A stretch of DNA of 64,000 nt from Nereocystis luetkeana (Eukaryota; Sar; Phaeophyceae; Laminariales; Laminariaceae): NCBI GenBank assembly GCA_031213475.1, contig JARUPZ010000016.1:4903491-4967490 (forward strand), read 5' to 3'. This document shows positions 63,290 through 64,000 of this stretch, in pieces; position 1 is the first letter of the stretch, and the number at the start of each line of letters is the position of its first letter. The notes beneath the pieces are model-generated. The model searched no databases. It saw nothing but the letters and a program-made list of their open reading frames with translations, and had not been told where the DNA came from. Made by a program: the position numbers and the translations under genes.

Positions 63290-64000
63290 AGAGTATATCA
63301 TACTTGGTACAACACAACGTACTTCAGGTACGATGATACAGCAGTATATCAGTATTAATAGCGAGAGTACAGAGTACACAACAGTGCAACAGAGCAAAAG
63401 TTCACCACAATACCGCAGTGCGCCGGACATACTGCTGTAATGGTAGTACAGCAAAGTACAGCAGTACCACGCAGTATTACAATGGAGTACGATATCATGC
63501 AGAGGTTGCAGCAGTACAAACAGTACAGCAGTGTAGTAATAATAGTGCAGCACTAGAACCGTACAGTGCCATTTTACATAACACCGGCAGCACAGCAGTG
63601 CAGCTATTGTACGCGTCCAATGCCGATGGAGCGGTGCAGTACAGTGCGGCGCAATTCAGTACAGTACAGTCCAGGATGCATTGTACACCACGGTACAGAA
63701 GTACTGCACAATACAATCACGGTGTATATACTTCAGTATATATACATGGGCTACGTATGATATGACATGAATTAATTGTCATGTCACTAGCTAAGCAGAG
63801 GGCACCGCAGGCACCGGGGCTCTGCACAGAGCACGGTGCAGTACAGGTAAGAATAACATGCGCAAGAGGGGTATGTAGCGCAGCACCACATAGCAACAGC
63901 TTTGATCGGGCAGCAGGACCGTAGCACGGGGATTAGCAGTGCAGTACAGTCAGTACAGCGGTGATTTGCGATACAGCTCTGCACAGAGTAGGAGTCCAGT
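63290..64000. repeat. GTAC/CAGTAC-dense tract at right edge
   Basis: Exceptionally rich in ACAGCAGTAC, CAGTACAG and GTACAG words without a fixed period. No gene identified. Confidence 0.6.

Overview
This is a nuclear window from an intron-rich, repeat-laden eukaryote. The best guess is a stramenopile, most likely a brown alga. That rests on small phase-0 exons separated by kilobase introns full of repeats, ankyrin genes, brown-algal-looking reverse-transcriptase remnants, and a TTAGGG-type telomere-like patch. No bacterial-style operons, CRISPR arrays or viral genes are visible. Nearly all recognisable coding sequence is on the minus strand. Taxonomy is inference; gene identities come from protein motifs I can read.

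Right half (41562-60687, minus): one complete gene for the epsilon subunit of the cytosolic chaperonin CCT/TRiC (CCT5). I could join 12 exons with clean GT-AG boundaries into a 536-residue protein, against about 541 in animals. Only about 8% of the 19.1 kb span is coding. The introns hold at least six hairpin MITEs of one family, a head-to-tail trio of TTA-flanked elements, microsatellites and retroposon tails.

Left half (11489-33743, minus): a set of ankyrin-repeat exons that splice in frame. They consist of a first exon with ATG at 33743, a 90-codon ankyrin exon at 16 kb, a 188-codon Ala/Gly/Ser-rich linker exon at 13.4-14.0 kb, and three more ankyrin exons at 12.8-11.5 kb. Possible coiled-coil and Gly/Ser-rich exons follow at 10.3, 9.5 and 5.7 kb. 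I model this as one gene with a roughly 17-kb first intron, but two genes are possible. A separate unidentified first exon (725-997, minus) starts a gene that runs off the left edge.

Mobile DNA: there are three degenerate non-LTR reverse-transcriptase fragments (1.7-2.1, 26.8-28.1 and 35.0-35.9 kb). The most interesting repeat system is a LINE family whose reading frame stops only about four bases before a poly(C) tail, with many 5'-truncated copies. A second, non-coding roughly 0.5-kb family ends in the same GAGTAC-poly(C). Copies of both are joined head to tail through C-tracts. Other material includes several foldback/MITE families, minisatellites, a TAG-repeat higher-order array (36.6-37.8 kb), and two very over-represented short words, TACCWGGTA and ACTGCTGT, scattered through unrelated contexts.

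Assembly note: a 100-base N gap (7882-7981) is flanked by two almost identical 630-bp copies, which looks like unmerged contig ends. Stretches not listed were read and held nothing I could identify beyond simple-sequence or low-complexity DNA.
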